DNA of 11,839 nucleotides from Flavobacteriaceae bacterium UBA3478 (GTDB lineage Bacteria; Bacteroidota; Bacteroidia; Flavobacteriales; Flavobacteriaceae): assembly GCA_002381155.1 (NCBI GenBank), contig DFQX01000057.1, positions 1 through 11,839 of the forward strand, given 5' to 3'. Positions 1 to 6,748 of the stretch are shown piece after piece; positions within the stretch are counted from its first letter, which is position 1; each line of letters opens with the position of its first letter. The notes under the pieces were generated by a model. That model saw only the letters and a program-made list of their open reading frames with translations, was not told the DNA's origin and did no database searches. Position numbers and translations under genes: made by a program.

Positions 1-1499
1 CGTTCTGGAGAAACACTTCGAAGCGACCAATAATCAACATTTGATCGAACTCCCCATTGTTTTTCAAATTCCAGCTTTCCAGATTTTATTAGTTGCTCAT
101 TATTGAAATAAAAGCTCGACACACGCTCTATCTCTGAATCTTCGTTTTCCTCCTGATCTATTTCTGCCAATAATTGTTCGGCGCGCTCTTGTTTCTGTTT
201 TGATTCGATTTTGTTGCGAACTTTAGAGGTTATTCGACTTACTCTTTCCTCTTCAGTAAGCTCTGAGTAAGCGAGAAGTGTATCTATTTCTGATGCGCGA
301 TCTAGTAGCATAAACAATTCTGAAATCTGTTCGTGAGCTCCTTGACGAGCCTCTAATTTCAAGGGCTCGATAAAAGATTGATGCTGTAGCAAACTGTCCA
401 AATACGACAGTGCTCCACGATAATTTCTTCGCTGTAATTCAAGTGCTATAAGAGTGTCAAAATTGGCGATTTGAAGTTCAGGCGATCCCAAACTATTCGA
501 ACTTTCAAAATGCGAAATAGCGTTTTGAATAAAATCATTGGCGGTAGTGTCCTTCCTGAAAAAGCTAAGTTCTTTTAATCCCTTGGAGCGATAAATAAGC
601 CCTCGATCTTCGTAGTTGTTCCATCGATTGAGCATCCGATCTAAGGCCTTGTGATAATCTTCGCGGTTTAGGTTCTCTTGATCTGTCAAGGCTATTTGGG
701 CGAGTATTCGGTACGGAGCATGCCGATAGCTTCTATCTTTAGCCAACTGTTTTAGAAGCTGATTTGATGAAGCCTTTTGGTTTTGTTTTTGAAGCAATTG
801 GGCAAGCGCCCACTGGGTTCGTCGCAGTAATGAATCTGGTATTTTCTGTTCTAAAGCGTGTTCGAGATTTTTAATCGCCGCCGTGGGGTCTTGCGACTCT
901 AATCTTATCTGAGAGCGAAGAAGCGAGGCGAGATAACGCTGATCCCATTTTCTTGGAGCTAGAATTTCTAATTTATCTAAGGCCTCTTCGGCAGCCGGAT
1001 AGTTTTTTGTTGAAAAGAAAACGAACGCTTCGCCTAAGTAACCCGCAGCAACAGCCTGACTTCTATTTGAATAGGAACTAAGCTTTCTGAACGCCTCTAG
1101 TGCAGGAAAGGGTCTTGCGTTAAAATACCGACTATATCCCAAAAGCTCATAGGCTCGATCTAATCTGTCGTTTTTTTCCTTTTGTCCAACTTCAATAGAA
1201 AAGCGTTGTATGGCCTTGACTGCTTTCTCTTCAACTCGTTCAAGAGAATTGTTTGAAGAGGTGTCTGTTGAAAATGTAAAATACCCATCGGGTAAAGGTG
1301 ATAGCGATTCTAATAAATTGTTTTGATTCGAGTTTCGCTGATCTAAAAAGGTTAGTAATGCCTGCTCGCCATTGTATAGCGTATTAAACTTGGCGTTTAA
1401 TCGCTTCGACTGCAGCTTAGTTCTCGACGAAGGAATGATTGCGCACGAGCCCAGAGTTAACAGCAGCCCCAGAAATAAAGAAAGTAGAATTCGCTTCAC
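1..1499 (-). CDS. sprE: SprE/PorW-like type IX secretion lipoprotein, N-terminal part (gene runs off left edge)
   Basis: Translating the minus strand from a GTG at 1499 gives 499 residues with no stop before the window edge. Residues 1-19 form a lipoprotein signal (basic MKR, hydrophobic stretch, lipobox LGSC with Cys19), so the protein should be a periplasm-facing lipoprotein. Residues of about 115-380 are helical, TPR-like repeats. Residues of about 425-460 are highly charged and probably coiled coil. They are followed by FYFNN (463-467) and KLEFEKQWG (475-483), which resemble the FYFYNPQ...F.K.WG signature of SprE/PorW. The N-terminal KFNTLYNGEQAL (37-48) also fits this family. SprE/PorW is needed for type IX secretion and, in gliding flavobacteria, for motility; it is usually around 850-900 residues, so roughly 40% is missing here because of the window edge. 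GTG is chosen because an in-frame TAA lies four codons upstream and no ATG occurs before the signal peptide. It is divergent from the reductase gene. Family assignment is by motif memory, not by search. Confidence 0.85.
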   Translation of the reverse strand, partial: MKRILLSLFLGLLLTLGSCAIIPSSRTKLQSKRLNAKFNTLYNGEQALLTFLDQRNSNQNNLLESLSPLPDGYFTFSTDTSSNNSLERVEEKAVKAIQRFSIEVGQKEKNDRLDRAYELLGYSRYFNARPFPALEAFRKLSSYSNRSQAVAAGYLGEAFVFFSTKNYPAAEEALDKLEILAPRKWDQRYLASLLRSQIRLESQDPTAAIKNLEHALEQKIPDSLLRRTQWALAQLLQKQNQKASSNQLLKQLAKDRSYRHAPYRILAQIALTDQENLNREDYHKALDRMLNRWNNYEDRGLIYRSKGLKELSFFRKDTTANDFIQNAISHFESSNSLGSPELQIANFDTLIALELQRRNYRGALSYLDSLLQHQSFIEPLKLEARQGAHEQISELFMLLDRASEIDTLLAYSELTEEERVSRITSKVRNKIESKQKQERAEQLLAEIDQEENEDSEIERVSSFYFNNEQLIKSGKLEFEKQWGVRSNVDYWSLRSVSPE

Positions 1500-1550
1500 T
1501 CGCCTAAGTTAAGTCCTTATCAGTACATCTTAAAATCTGTATAAGCTTCG

Positions 1551-1558
1551 TATTTTTG
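1551..1558 (+). promoter_or_regulatory. -7 promoter element (TAnnTTTG) for the reductase gene
   Basis: TATTTTTG is an exact match to the Bacteroidota -7 consensus TAnnTTTG. It would place the transcription start near 1562-1565, about 10 bases before the ATG at 1574. I see no TTG at the expected -33 distance, so the promoter is incomplete by consensus. The last three bases are the TTG that could otherwise be taken as a start codon. Confidence 0.5.
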
Positions 1559-1573
1559 CTAAAAAGATTTGCC

Positions 1574-2608
1574 ATGAGTTTTCACTCCTTAACGGTATCC
1601 AAAATTGAGCGGTTTAATGCAGACGCTCTAGCTATTAGTCTAGCTATACCTGCTGATCTAAAGTCAACTTTTCACTTTAAACCCGGTCAATACATCACCT
1701 TTAGTCATTCGGTAGGGGACAGAGAAATTCGCAGGTCTTACTCTATCGCCTCAACACCCGAAGACGAAATGATCACTGTTGGGGTAAAAGAAGTCGAAGG
1801 AGGTATATTCTCTACCTTCGCTAATAAAACGCTTAAAGAAGGGGATGTTTTGAGGGTGGCTGCTCCTGAAGGTGGGTTTGTTCTCGATAAAGAGGCAAAT
1901 TCAATCTTGGCAATAGGCGCAGGGAGCGGTATAACACCGCTGCTCAGTATCATAAAGGTGGCGCTGTCGAACAACCCAGATGTAAAAGTTGGTCTGATCT
2001 ATGGAAATCAAGGTGACCGTTCGATGATGTTTAAGGATTCTATTCAGGAACTTTCTCAAAACTTTAGCGACCGTTTTTTTGTAGTTCACGCCTTTTCTCG
2101 TGAACAAGGAGGCGACTACTTCGGAAGAATCGACAGGGGTGTCATTCTACACGCGTTAAAAAATAAACTTGCCGGGCTAGGAGTGCCAGGTAAAACCTAC
2201 CTCTGTGGCCCAGAAGCGATGATTCAACTTGCAAAGGGTGCGCTTTTAGACCAAGGTGTAGCCGAAGAACATATTTTGTTTGAACTTTTTGTGGCCTCCG
2301 AAAATGCCAAAGAGATTAATGTCAGAGGGTTGGCTTCTGTTCGTGTTCTGCTAGATGGTGAGACTCATGAGATAAAAGTGCCTAAAGAAGACTTCCTTTT
2401 AGATAGTCTTTTAGAACAAGGTATTGATGCTCCGTATTCTTGTCAGGGAGGGTCTTGTAGTAGCTGTATTTGTAAAATAACAGAGGGTAGTGCTGATATG
2501 GCACGTAACCAGGTGCTCACAGACAATGAGGTCGCGAGTGGGTTTGTGTTGAGCTGTCAGGCTAAAATTACTTCAGCGAGTATCGCTGTAGACTTCGATA
2601 ACGTTTAA
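1574..2608 (+). CDS. PaaE-like ferredoxin/flavin oxidoreductase with C-terminal 2Fe-2S domain
   Basis: A three-domain flavoprotein of 344 residues that should move electrons between NAD(P)H, FAD and a plant-type 2Fe-2S cluster in the cytoplasm. Numbering from the ATG at 1574, the FAD domain carries RRSYS (53-57). The NAD(P)-binding domain has GAGSGITP (115-122) and a later CGPE. The ferredoxin domain has Cys290, Cys295, Cys298 and Cys328 in the C-x4-C-x2-C-x29-C spacing of plant-type ferredoxins. The domain order matches PaaE, the reductase of phenylacetyl-CoA epoxidase, and related oxygenase reductases. No paaABCD-type oxygenase subunits are nearby, so the partner is unknown and I give no gene symbol. 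A TTG at 1556 would add six residues, but it overlaps a promoter-like box and the protein naturally begins MSFHSLTV like its family. The gene converges on the patatin gene, and the two stop codons overlap within TTTAAA. Confidence 0.9.
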   Translation: MSFHSLTVSKIERFNADALAISLAIPADLKSTFHFKPGQYITFSHSVGDREIRRSYSIASTPEDEMITVGVKEVEGGIFSTFANKTLKEGDVLRVAAPEGGFVLDKEANSILAIGAGSGITPLLSIIKVALSNNPDVKVGLIYGNQGDRSMMFKDSIQELSQNFSDRFFVVHAFSREQGGDYFGRIDRGVILHALKNKLAGLGVPGKTYLCGPEAMIQLAKGALLDQGVAEEHILFELFVASENAKEINVRGLASVRVLLDGETHEIKVPKEDFLLDSLLEQGIDAPYSCQGGSCSSCICKITEGSADMARNQVLTDNEVASGFVLSCQAKITSASIAVDFDNV

Positions 2609-3384
2609 ATCGTGGAGAGGTAGGCTGAAATCACTCGGCTGCCTTCTTCGTATCCGAGTTGATATGCCTTTTCAATCCCTGATTTATCTAAGAACCCTAT
2701 TTTTTTAAGTCCTTCAGGTTGGATGTAAAAGTCACAAGCCTTTAGCTTTTCAATCGTACGAGAGTAAATCATTAGACTACTTACCCTAGCGGTAAGTTGA
2801 ATCGCGTTTTTCAACTGATGAGGTTCAACAGTGCTCAGTTCGGTGGTGTTAGATCCGATGATTCTATCCGAATAATTCCTTATTAGTTCTAACGGAAAAT
2901 TACTAAGGATTCCTCCGTCAGCATAGAGCTGCCTGTCTATCATCACAGGGCTAAACACTGGGGTCAATGAAGCTGAAGCCAGTAAAGGTTTAATCAGTTC
3001 CCCGCTATTAAATTCTTTCAGACTTCCCTCCAATAAATTAGTGGCAGCCACATGCAAAGGCAATTGAAGCTCTTCAAAACTGTCGTGCATTAAAAAGCCC
3101 TTTAACAGATCGTAATAGCTCTCTGTATCAATAAGGCCTGGTTTTGTAATGCTAAAGTAATTGTACTTAAAGAGAGGCGCTTCCTTGAAGAAAGAAAGCA
3201 TATCCCCTGTCGAATTTCCGTTAGCAAATAATGCCCCAACAAGAGCGCCAGCGCTAGATCCTGCAACGCGATCAATTTGAATGTCGTGCTCTTGAAGCGC
3301 CTTTATAAAACCAATATGGGCCATTCCACGAACGCCTCCACCAGAAAGAACAAGAGCCGTGTGTTGGGTATTATCGAAACTCAT
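2605..3384 (-). CDS. Patatin-like phospholipase (short, single domain)
   Basis: A 259-residue protein of the bacterial patatin/RssA-like type, a serine hydrolase of lipid acyl esters using a Ser-Asp dyad. The oxyanion-hole loop GGGVRG is at 15-20, the nucleophile elbow GSSAG at 42-46 (Ser44), and the catalytic DGG at 156-158 (Asp156); all are intact, so it should be active. It lacks a signal peptide, outer-membrane barrel or added domains, so it is probably cytosolic or peripherally membrane-bound. The length fits the compact RssA/YchK-like branch. It stands alone: it overlaps the reductase by four bases at the 3' end and is divergent from the CMD-arsS operon. The ATG at 3384 begins just before the family's usual LVLSGGGVRG strand. 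The physiological substrate cannot be read from the sequence. Confidence 0.92.
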   Translation of the reverse strand: MSFDNTQHTALVLSGGGVRGMAHIGFIKALQEHDIQIDRVAGSSAGALVGALFANGNSTGDMLSFFKEAPLFKYNYFSITKPGLIDTESYYDLLKGFLMHDSFEELQLPLHVAATNLLEGSLKEFNSGELIKPLLASASLTPVFSPVMIDRQLYADGGILSNFPLELIRNYSDRIIGSNTTELSTVEPHQLKNAIQLTARVSSLMIYSRTIEKLKACDFYIQPEGLKKIGFLDKSGIEKAYQLGYEEGSRVISAYLSTI

Positions 3385-3400
3385 AAGCGGATTTTAACTA

Positions 3401-3408
3401 CAAAGATA
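3401..3408 (-). promoter_or_regulatory. -7 promoter element (TAnnTTTG on minus strand) for the patatin gene
   Basis: The plus strand reads CAAAGATA, which is TATCTTTG on the minus strand, an exact match to TAnnTTTG. Transcription would start about 10 bases before the patatin ATG at 3384, the same geometry as for the reductase gene. No clear -33 TTTG is seen. This 76-base divergent region must also hold the promoter of the CMD-arsS operon, for which only a poor match (TTAGAGTTTCG, 3437-3447) is visible. Confidence 0.45.
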
Positions 3409-3460
3409 ACCACAAAATGAGGCCTAAAACCTTAACTTAGAGTTTCGAAAAAGTTAAGCT

Positions 3461-3796
3461 ATGAGTGACACCTACTATGATCCTAAAGACCTTAAAAACT
3501 TCAAAAAAATCACTGATTGGAGCGAGCCACTTGGCACACGATTTTTCGAATACTACTCCAAGGTATTTGAAGAAGGTGCTCTTTCTGCAAGGGAAAAATC
3601 ATTAATCGCGTTGGCGGTAAGCCATGTAGTAAAATGCCCTTACTGCATCGATGCCTATACCAAGGATGGTCTTCAAAGAGGAATCACAGAAGAAGAGATG
3701 ATGGAAGCCGTGCACGCTGGCGCAGCCATTGAAAGTGGTGCAACACTGGTTCATGCGGTTCAAATGATGAATAAGCACAAAAAGCTTTCTCACTAG
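3461..3796 (+). CDS. Arsenosugar biosynthesis-associated peroxidase-like protein (AhpD/CMD family)
   Basis: A 111-residue, all-helical protein of the carboxymuconolactone decarboxylase/AhpD superfamily. The redox motif CPYC is at Cys59-Cys62, preceded by AREKSLIALAVSHVVK with Glu45 and His55, the usual region of the proton relay. In AhpD the residue four after the second Cys is His; here it is Tyr66, so the relay is not identical. The sequence matches the CMD-like family that accompanies ArsS in arsenosugar gene sets, and the next gene is arsS, beginning one base after this stop codon, which supports the assignment. The exact reaction of this family is not established; a thiol peroxidase or disulfide-exchange role is inference from the CxxC. 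Some relatives are selenoproteins; this copy uses ordinary Cys codons and has no in-frame TGA. Confidence 0.87.
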   Translation: MSDTYYDPKDLKNFKKITDWSEPLGTRFFEYYSKVFEEGALSAREKSLIALAVSHVVKCPYCIDAYTKDGLQRGITEEEMMEAVHAGAAIESGATLVHAVQMMNKHKKLSH

Positions 3797-4846
3797 ATGG
3801 CAAAATCATCCCTTCAACGGTCGAAGCACTTGCTTGCAGACCCTAAACAACAACTCCAAGTTTTGTCTTCGGGGTCATTCTCTTCGGGTGCCTTGACGAC
3901 ATTTTCAGATCGGCTAAAAGGGCTTAACGTAGAGCTTAAAACCGATAAGCTTGAAATTCTTCAGGTTAATCTGGGGTATATGTGTAACCAAACTTGCGCT
4001 CATTGTCATGTAGATGCAGGGCCCGACCGAAAAGAAATCATGTCATCAGACACCATCGATAAGGTTATAGCTGCCATTAAACGTTTCAGGCCAAACACAC
4101 TAGACTTAACTGGGGGAGCCCCTGAAATGAATCCAGAATTTCAACGATTAGTAATTGCCGCTGTTTCCCTATCTGTAAAAGACATCATTGTCAGGTCTAA
4201 TCTGACCATTTTAGAGTCAAACAACCACTATAAAAGCTATCCGCAATTTTTCAAAGAAAATGGTGTTCACGTGGTGTCTTCATTGCCTCACTATTCTATG
4301 CGAACAACTGATCGCCAAAGAGGTGAAGGGGTATTCTCTAAATCAATTACCGCTTTAAAACGGCTCAATGAACTAGGTTATGGTCGTGATGAGCATTTAA
4401 AACTGGATCTTGTATACAACCCTTCGGGCGCCTTTCTGCCAGGGTCAGAAAAAGAACTAGAGGCCGATTTCAAACGTAAACTGAAGGCTGATTTTGATAT
4501 TAATTTTAATCAGCTGTTCTGTATTGCCAATTTACCCATCTCACGGTTCTTAGAATATTTAATGGCTACAGAAAATTATGAGGAATATATGGAGACGCTA
4601 GTTGAGGCATTCAATCCTTCAACCTTATCGGGCCTTATGTGTAGAAACACCCTTTCGGTCGGATACGACGGTCGCCTGTACGATTGTGATTTCAATCAAA
4701 TGCTACAAATACCAATTTCAGGAAACAAACGCTATTTAGCCGATCTCGACTCTAGCACGTATTCAAACAGAAAAATTAGTGTTCATCAACACTGCTATGG
4801 ATGCACTGCAGGCTCGGGCAGTTCTTGTCAAGGGAGCATTAATTGA
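3797..4846 (+). CDS. arsS: Arsenosugar biosynthesis radical SAM protein ArsS
   Basis: A 349-residue radical SAM enzyme. The 4Fe-4S/SAM motif CNQTCAHC is at 63-70 (C-x3-C-x2-C), followed by the SAM-binding LTGGAPE (104-110). The C-terminal part has additional cysteines: Cys282 and Cys297 in a YDGRLYDCDF context, then Cys333, Cys336 and Cys344 in HCYGCTAGSGSSCQG, typical of the ArsS/DUF3641 C-terminus and likely to bind an auxiliary cluster. ArsS is known to act after the arsenic methyltransferase ArsM, placing the 5'-deoxyadenosyl group of SAM on dimethylarsenite to form the precursor of oxo-arsenosugars. The ATG directly abuts the stop of the upstream CMD gene, so the two are co-transcribed and probably translationally coupled. 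Some family members contain selenocysteine; this one reads through without in-frame TGA. The 3' end overlaps the convergent glycosyltransferase gene by 19 bases. No arsM is present in the window. Confidence 0.93.
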   Translation: MAKSSLQRSKHLLADPKQQLQVLSSGSFSSGALTTFSDRLKGLNVELKTDKLEILQVNLGYMCNQTCAHCHVDAGPDRKEIMSSDTIDKVIAAIKRFRPNTLDLTGGAPEMNPEFQRLVIAAVSLSVKDIIVRSNLTILESNNHYKSYPQFFKENGVHVVSSLPHYSMRTTDRQRGEGVFSKSITALKRLNELGYGRDEHLKLDLVYNPSGAFLPGSEKELEADFKRKLKADFDINFNQLFCIANLPISRFLEYLMATENYEEYMETLVEAFNPSTLSGLMCRNTLSVGYDGRLYDCDFNQMLQIPISGNKRYLADLDSSTYSNRKISVHQHCYGCTAGSGSSCQGSIN

Positions 4847-5847
4847 TCCACCCTTTCTAAAATTGCTTGCGGGTCAATGCTCTCCATGGCTGATTCATAG
4901 CCCTTAAATGTGCTCTTGCCAAAAATCGAAGATGGCAGAAAAGGATATTTCTCTGGGTCAGGTAGAAATTGATTCTCTTCGGGTTGAGCCAAAACAGAAA
5001 ACCCACAGCTAGGCGCGGTAGCGCCCCAAATTGTAATGACAGGCACGCCGTAGTTGGCAGCAATATGTCCGTTAGCACTATCCATGCTAATCATAACCCC
5101 TAAAGACTGTATTTCTTGTATCTGCATCTCAAAAGAAAGCGTTGCGGCATTTTCATGAGCAATTCCTTCAGACACCCACTGGTCGAATTGATGAGACTCT
5201 GCCCCTTTAGCTCCAAATAATACCGTTTGGTATTTATTGCTTAAGCCTTTTAAAAGCTCTGCCGTAAGGTCTATTGGGTACGTTTTATGTTTATGTGCTG
5301 CAAAAGGAGCGATTCCTACTTTCTGTGATTTAGAGCTAACCCTCTTTCTGCCCATTTCGTCAAGCAAAGACTTCTCCTCTAATACAAACCCTAGCTGAGC
5401 TATTGTTTTTAAATAGGCCTGAACTTGTGTGTCTAAAAGATTTTTTGGTTTGGGGCCCTTCCTTGTCCATTGTCTTCGGAGTCGTCGTTGTTTAATGCGC
5501 TGACTAACGTTAAGACCCCTCAATCTCAAAAAGAAACAGAGGATACGGCTCCTAAGGCTAAAATGTAAGTCTGCAACATCAGTAATACCTTCGGATACAA
5601 TTGATTTAGACAGTTGCCAAAGACCAAAGAGACCACGATATTTTTGGGCGTCAAACGCAATCGTATTCAAGTCGCTCTCAAAAGAGAAAACCGTCAAAGG
5701 AAAAGCCTTCGAGAGTATGCTAAGTTCAACCTCAGGATAAGCTCTTTTAAAAGCTCTTATTACAGGAACAGTCATCGCGACATCTCCTAAGGCAGAGAAG
5801 CGAATCAATAGTAACTTTCTGTCGTTATTAAGCTTTTTTAGCCTCAC
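4828..5847 (-). CDS. Glycosyltransferase family 9 (heptosyltransferase-like)
   Basis: A 339-residue GT9-family protein, related to the ADP-heptose:LPS heptosyltransferases. The N-terminal LLLIRFSALGDVAMTVPVI (12-30) is the acceptor-side glycine-rich strand of the family. The C-terminal nucleotide-sugar site is at about 254-280, with Asp256, Ser257 and His261 in SMDSANGHIAA followed by GVPVITIWGATAP. It should act at the cytoplasmic face of the inner membrane, adding a sugar to a lipid-linked glycan or LPS core; the sugar is unknown. The start is a GTG at 5847, inside the DUF4254 gene, giving a 20-base overlap. A TTG at residue 14 would cut into the first strand, so GTG is preferred. The overlap makes co-transcription with DUF4254 nearly certain. 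It converges on arsS, but it is not the glycosyltransferase type usually listed with arsenosugar genes, so I do not link the two. Confidence 0.88.
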   Translation of the reverse strand: MRLKKLNNDRKLLLIRFSALGDVAMTVPVIRAFKRAYPEVELSILSKAFPLTVFSFESDLNTIAFDAQKYRGLFGLWQLSKSIVSEGITDVADLHFSLRSRILCFFLRLRGLNVSQRIKQRRLRRQWTRKGPKPKNLLDTQVQAYLKTIAQLGFVLEEKSLLDEMGRKRVSSKSQKVGIAPFAAHKHKTYPIDLTAELLKGLSNKYQTVLFGAKGAESHQFDQWVSEGIAHENAATLSFEMQIQEIQSLGVMISMDSANGHIAANYGVPVITIWGATAPSCGFSVLAQPEENQFLPDPEKYPFLPSSIFGKSTFKGYESAMESIDPQAILERVDQLMLP

Positions 5848-6448
5848 GAAGTACTGGATTTAAATCATCGTCGTTATACATCTTCATCTGTTTATAGACC
5901 TTCATGTACTTTCTTCCCGATTTAAAATCTTCAAGCAATTGCTCGATTGCGCTCATTAGATCGGTGCGTTGCTCAAGCAGCACAACAAGTTTCTTTTGAC
6001 AAGCTTGGCGATGGTCATCGCTAGCCTCTGTGCGACTTGCCTCCTCCCGCATGTGATAAATTTTAAGCGCCAAAATAGACAATCGATCGAACGCCCAGGC
6101 GGGGCTTTCTGTGTTGATCTGTGCATCTTTTATAACCTCAACATCTTTATATTCATTCAAGAAAAATGCGTCAAGGTTTTCAACCAAATCTGTGCGGTGT
6201 TGATTGCTTGCGTCTATTTTTCGCTTGAGCACAAGAGCGTCTTCTGGGTTGATATGAGGGTCGCGAATGATGTCCTCATAGTGCCATTGAACCGTGTCGA
6301 TCCAATTCTTAAGGTAGAAAAGGTGTTCAATATCGCTCTTTTTATAAGGATTTGAAATGGGCTGATCAACACTATCATACCTGTGATAGTCCTCGATGCT
6401 CTGTTCAAAAATCTGATAAGCCTTGGTCGTTAAATCTGCTGCAATCAT
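5828..6448 (-). CDS. DUF4254 family protein
   Basis: A 206-residue soluble, predominantly helical protein with no signal peptide or membrane segment and a high content of charged residues. I recognise it as DUF4254, a family common in Bacteroidota and of unknown biochemical function. Conserved-looking blocks are HLFYLKNWIDTVQWHYEDIIRDP (about 43-65), SNQHRTDLVENLD (about 81-93), SPAWAFDRLSILALKIYHM (about 114-132) and the repeated EQRTDLMSAIEQLL near 158-171. The two RTDLV/RTDLM segments suggest an internal helical duplication. It is the promoter-proximal gene of a pair with the GT9 glycosyltransferase, and overlaps it by 20 bases, so a role in the same surface-glycan step is plausible but inferred from context only. 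The ATG at 6448 is the only reasonable start. Confidence 0.82.
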   Translation of the reverse strand: MIAADLTTKAYQIFEQSIEDYHRYDSVDQPISNPYKKSDIEHLFYLKNWIDTVQWHYEDIIRDPHINPEDALVLKRKIDASNQHRTDLVENLDAFFLNEYKDVEVIKDAQINTESPAWAFDRLSILALKIYHMREEASRTEASDDHRQACQKKLVVLLEQRTDLMSAIEQLLEDFKSGRKYMKVYKQMKMYNDDDLNPVLREAKKA

Positions 6449-6471
6449 AACTTTTTAAGTTCGAACTAAAT

Positions 6472-6503
6472 TTTGTTCTGTGTGTTCTTAGTTTGTACTT
6501 TTA
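6472..6503 (+). promoter_or_regulatory. Bacteroidota-type promoter for the DUF6341 gene
   Basis: TTTG at 6472-6475 (-33 element) is followed after 20 bases by TACTTTTA at 6496-6503, which fits TAnnTTTG in seven of eight bases. The start of transcription would fall near 6508-6510, about 15 bases before the ATG at 6524. Spacing and both elements fit better than in the other promoters of this window. It lies inside the reading frame that would be obtained from the upstream TTG, arguing against that longer start. Confidence 0.55.
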
Positions 6504-6523
6504 CGCTCTCAAGTAACGTATTT

Positions 6524-6748
6524 ATGTGGACTTCATTCTTTAATTGGATCTCATTCCTATTTTCTGACGTGCTTCTAGCGCCCTATGATCTATTAAGATT
6601 TACTAGCAACTGGTGGTTAGCAAATGGTATCAATTGGCTGTTTGTTATCGTTGGTTTCGTTGCTGGCGCTTATTGGATGGGTGAACTTAAGAAATATCAC
6701 GAGAGCGGAGAAGAAAATAAAGACACCTCTGCCCACTCATTCTTATAG
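6524..6748 (+). CDS. DUF6341-type small membrane protein
   Basis: A 74-residue protein with an amphipathic or hydrophobic N-terminal region (residues 1-23), the NWWLANGINWLF block (29-40), one clear transmembrane helix (about 34-51) and a polar C-terminus rich in Lys and Glu that ends SAHSFL. This pattern, with tandem Trp-Trp, the YWMGELKK segment after the helix and the SHSFL-like tail, matches the short flavobacterial protein annotated as DUF6341, which I recall as commonly lying beside purD. Function is unknown. An in-frame TTG at 6473 would add 17 hydrophobic residues, but it overlaps the -33 element and the product lacks the family's usual start, so the ATG at 6524 is chosen. The stop overlaps the purD stop region by six bases on the opposite strand. 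Confidence 0.8.
   Translation: MWTSFFNWISFLFSDVLLAPYDLLRFTSNWWLANGINWLFVIVGFVAGAYWMGELKKYHESGEENKDTSAHSFL

Noticed and set aside
4805..4822. Hairpin ACTGC-8 nt-GCAGT near the end of arsS, considered as a SECIS-like element or terminator
   Set aside because: It has only five base pairs, lies within codons for the conserved CTAGSGSSC motif, is not followed by a T-run, and there is no in-frame TGA for it to recode.
4828..5847. GT9 glycosyltransferase as a member of the arsenosugar cluster because it adjoins arsS
   Set aside because: It is on the opposite strand, is paired by overlap with DUF4254, and belongs to GT9 rather than the glycosyltransferase type associated with arsenosugar genes; adjacency is convergent only.
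5969..6355. A 128-codon plus-strand reading frame with a hydrophobic start, antisense to DUF4254
   Set aside because: It lies wholly inside the well-supported DUF4254 gene, ends in low-complexity Phe/Ile-rich sequence and resembles no family; hydrophobic antisense frames of charged helical proteins are expected by chance.
6458..6467. Perfect 10-base palindrome AGTTCGAACT between DUF4254 and DUF6341, considered as an operator
   Set aside because: About ten such palindromes are expected by chance in a window of this size, and no second copy or regulator gene is present.
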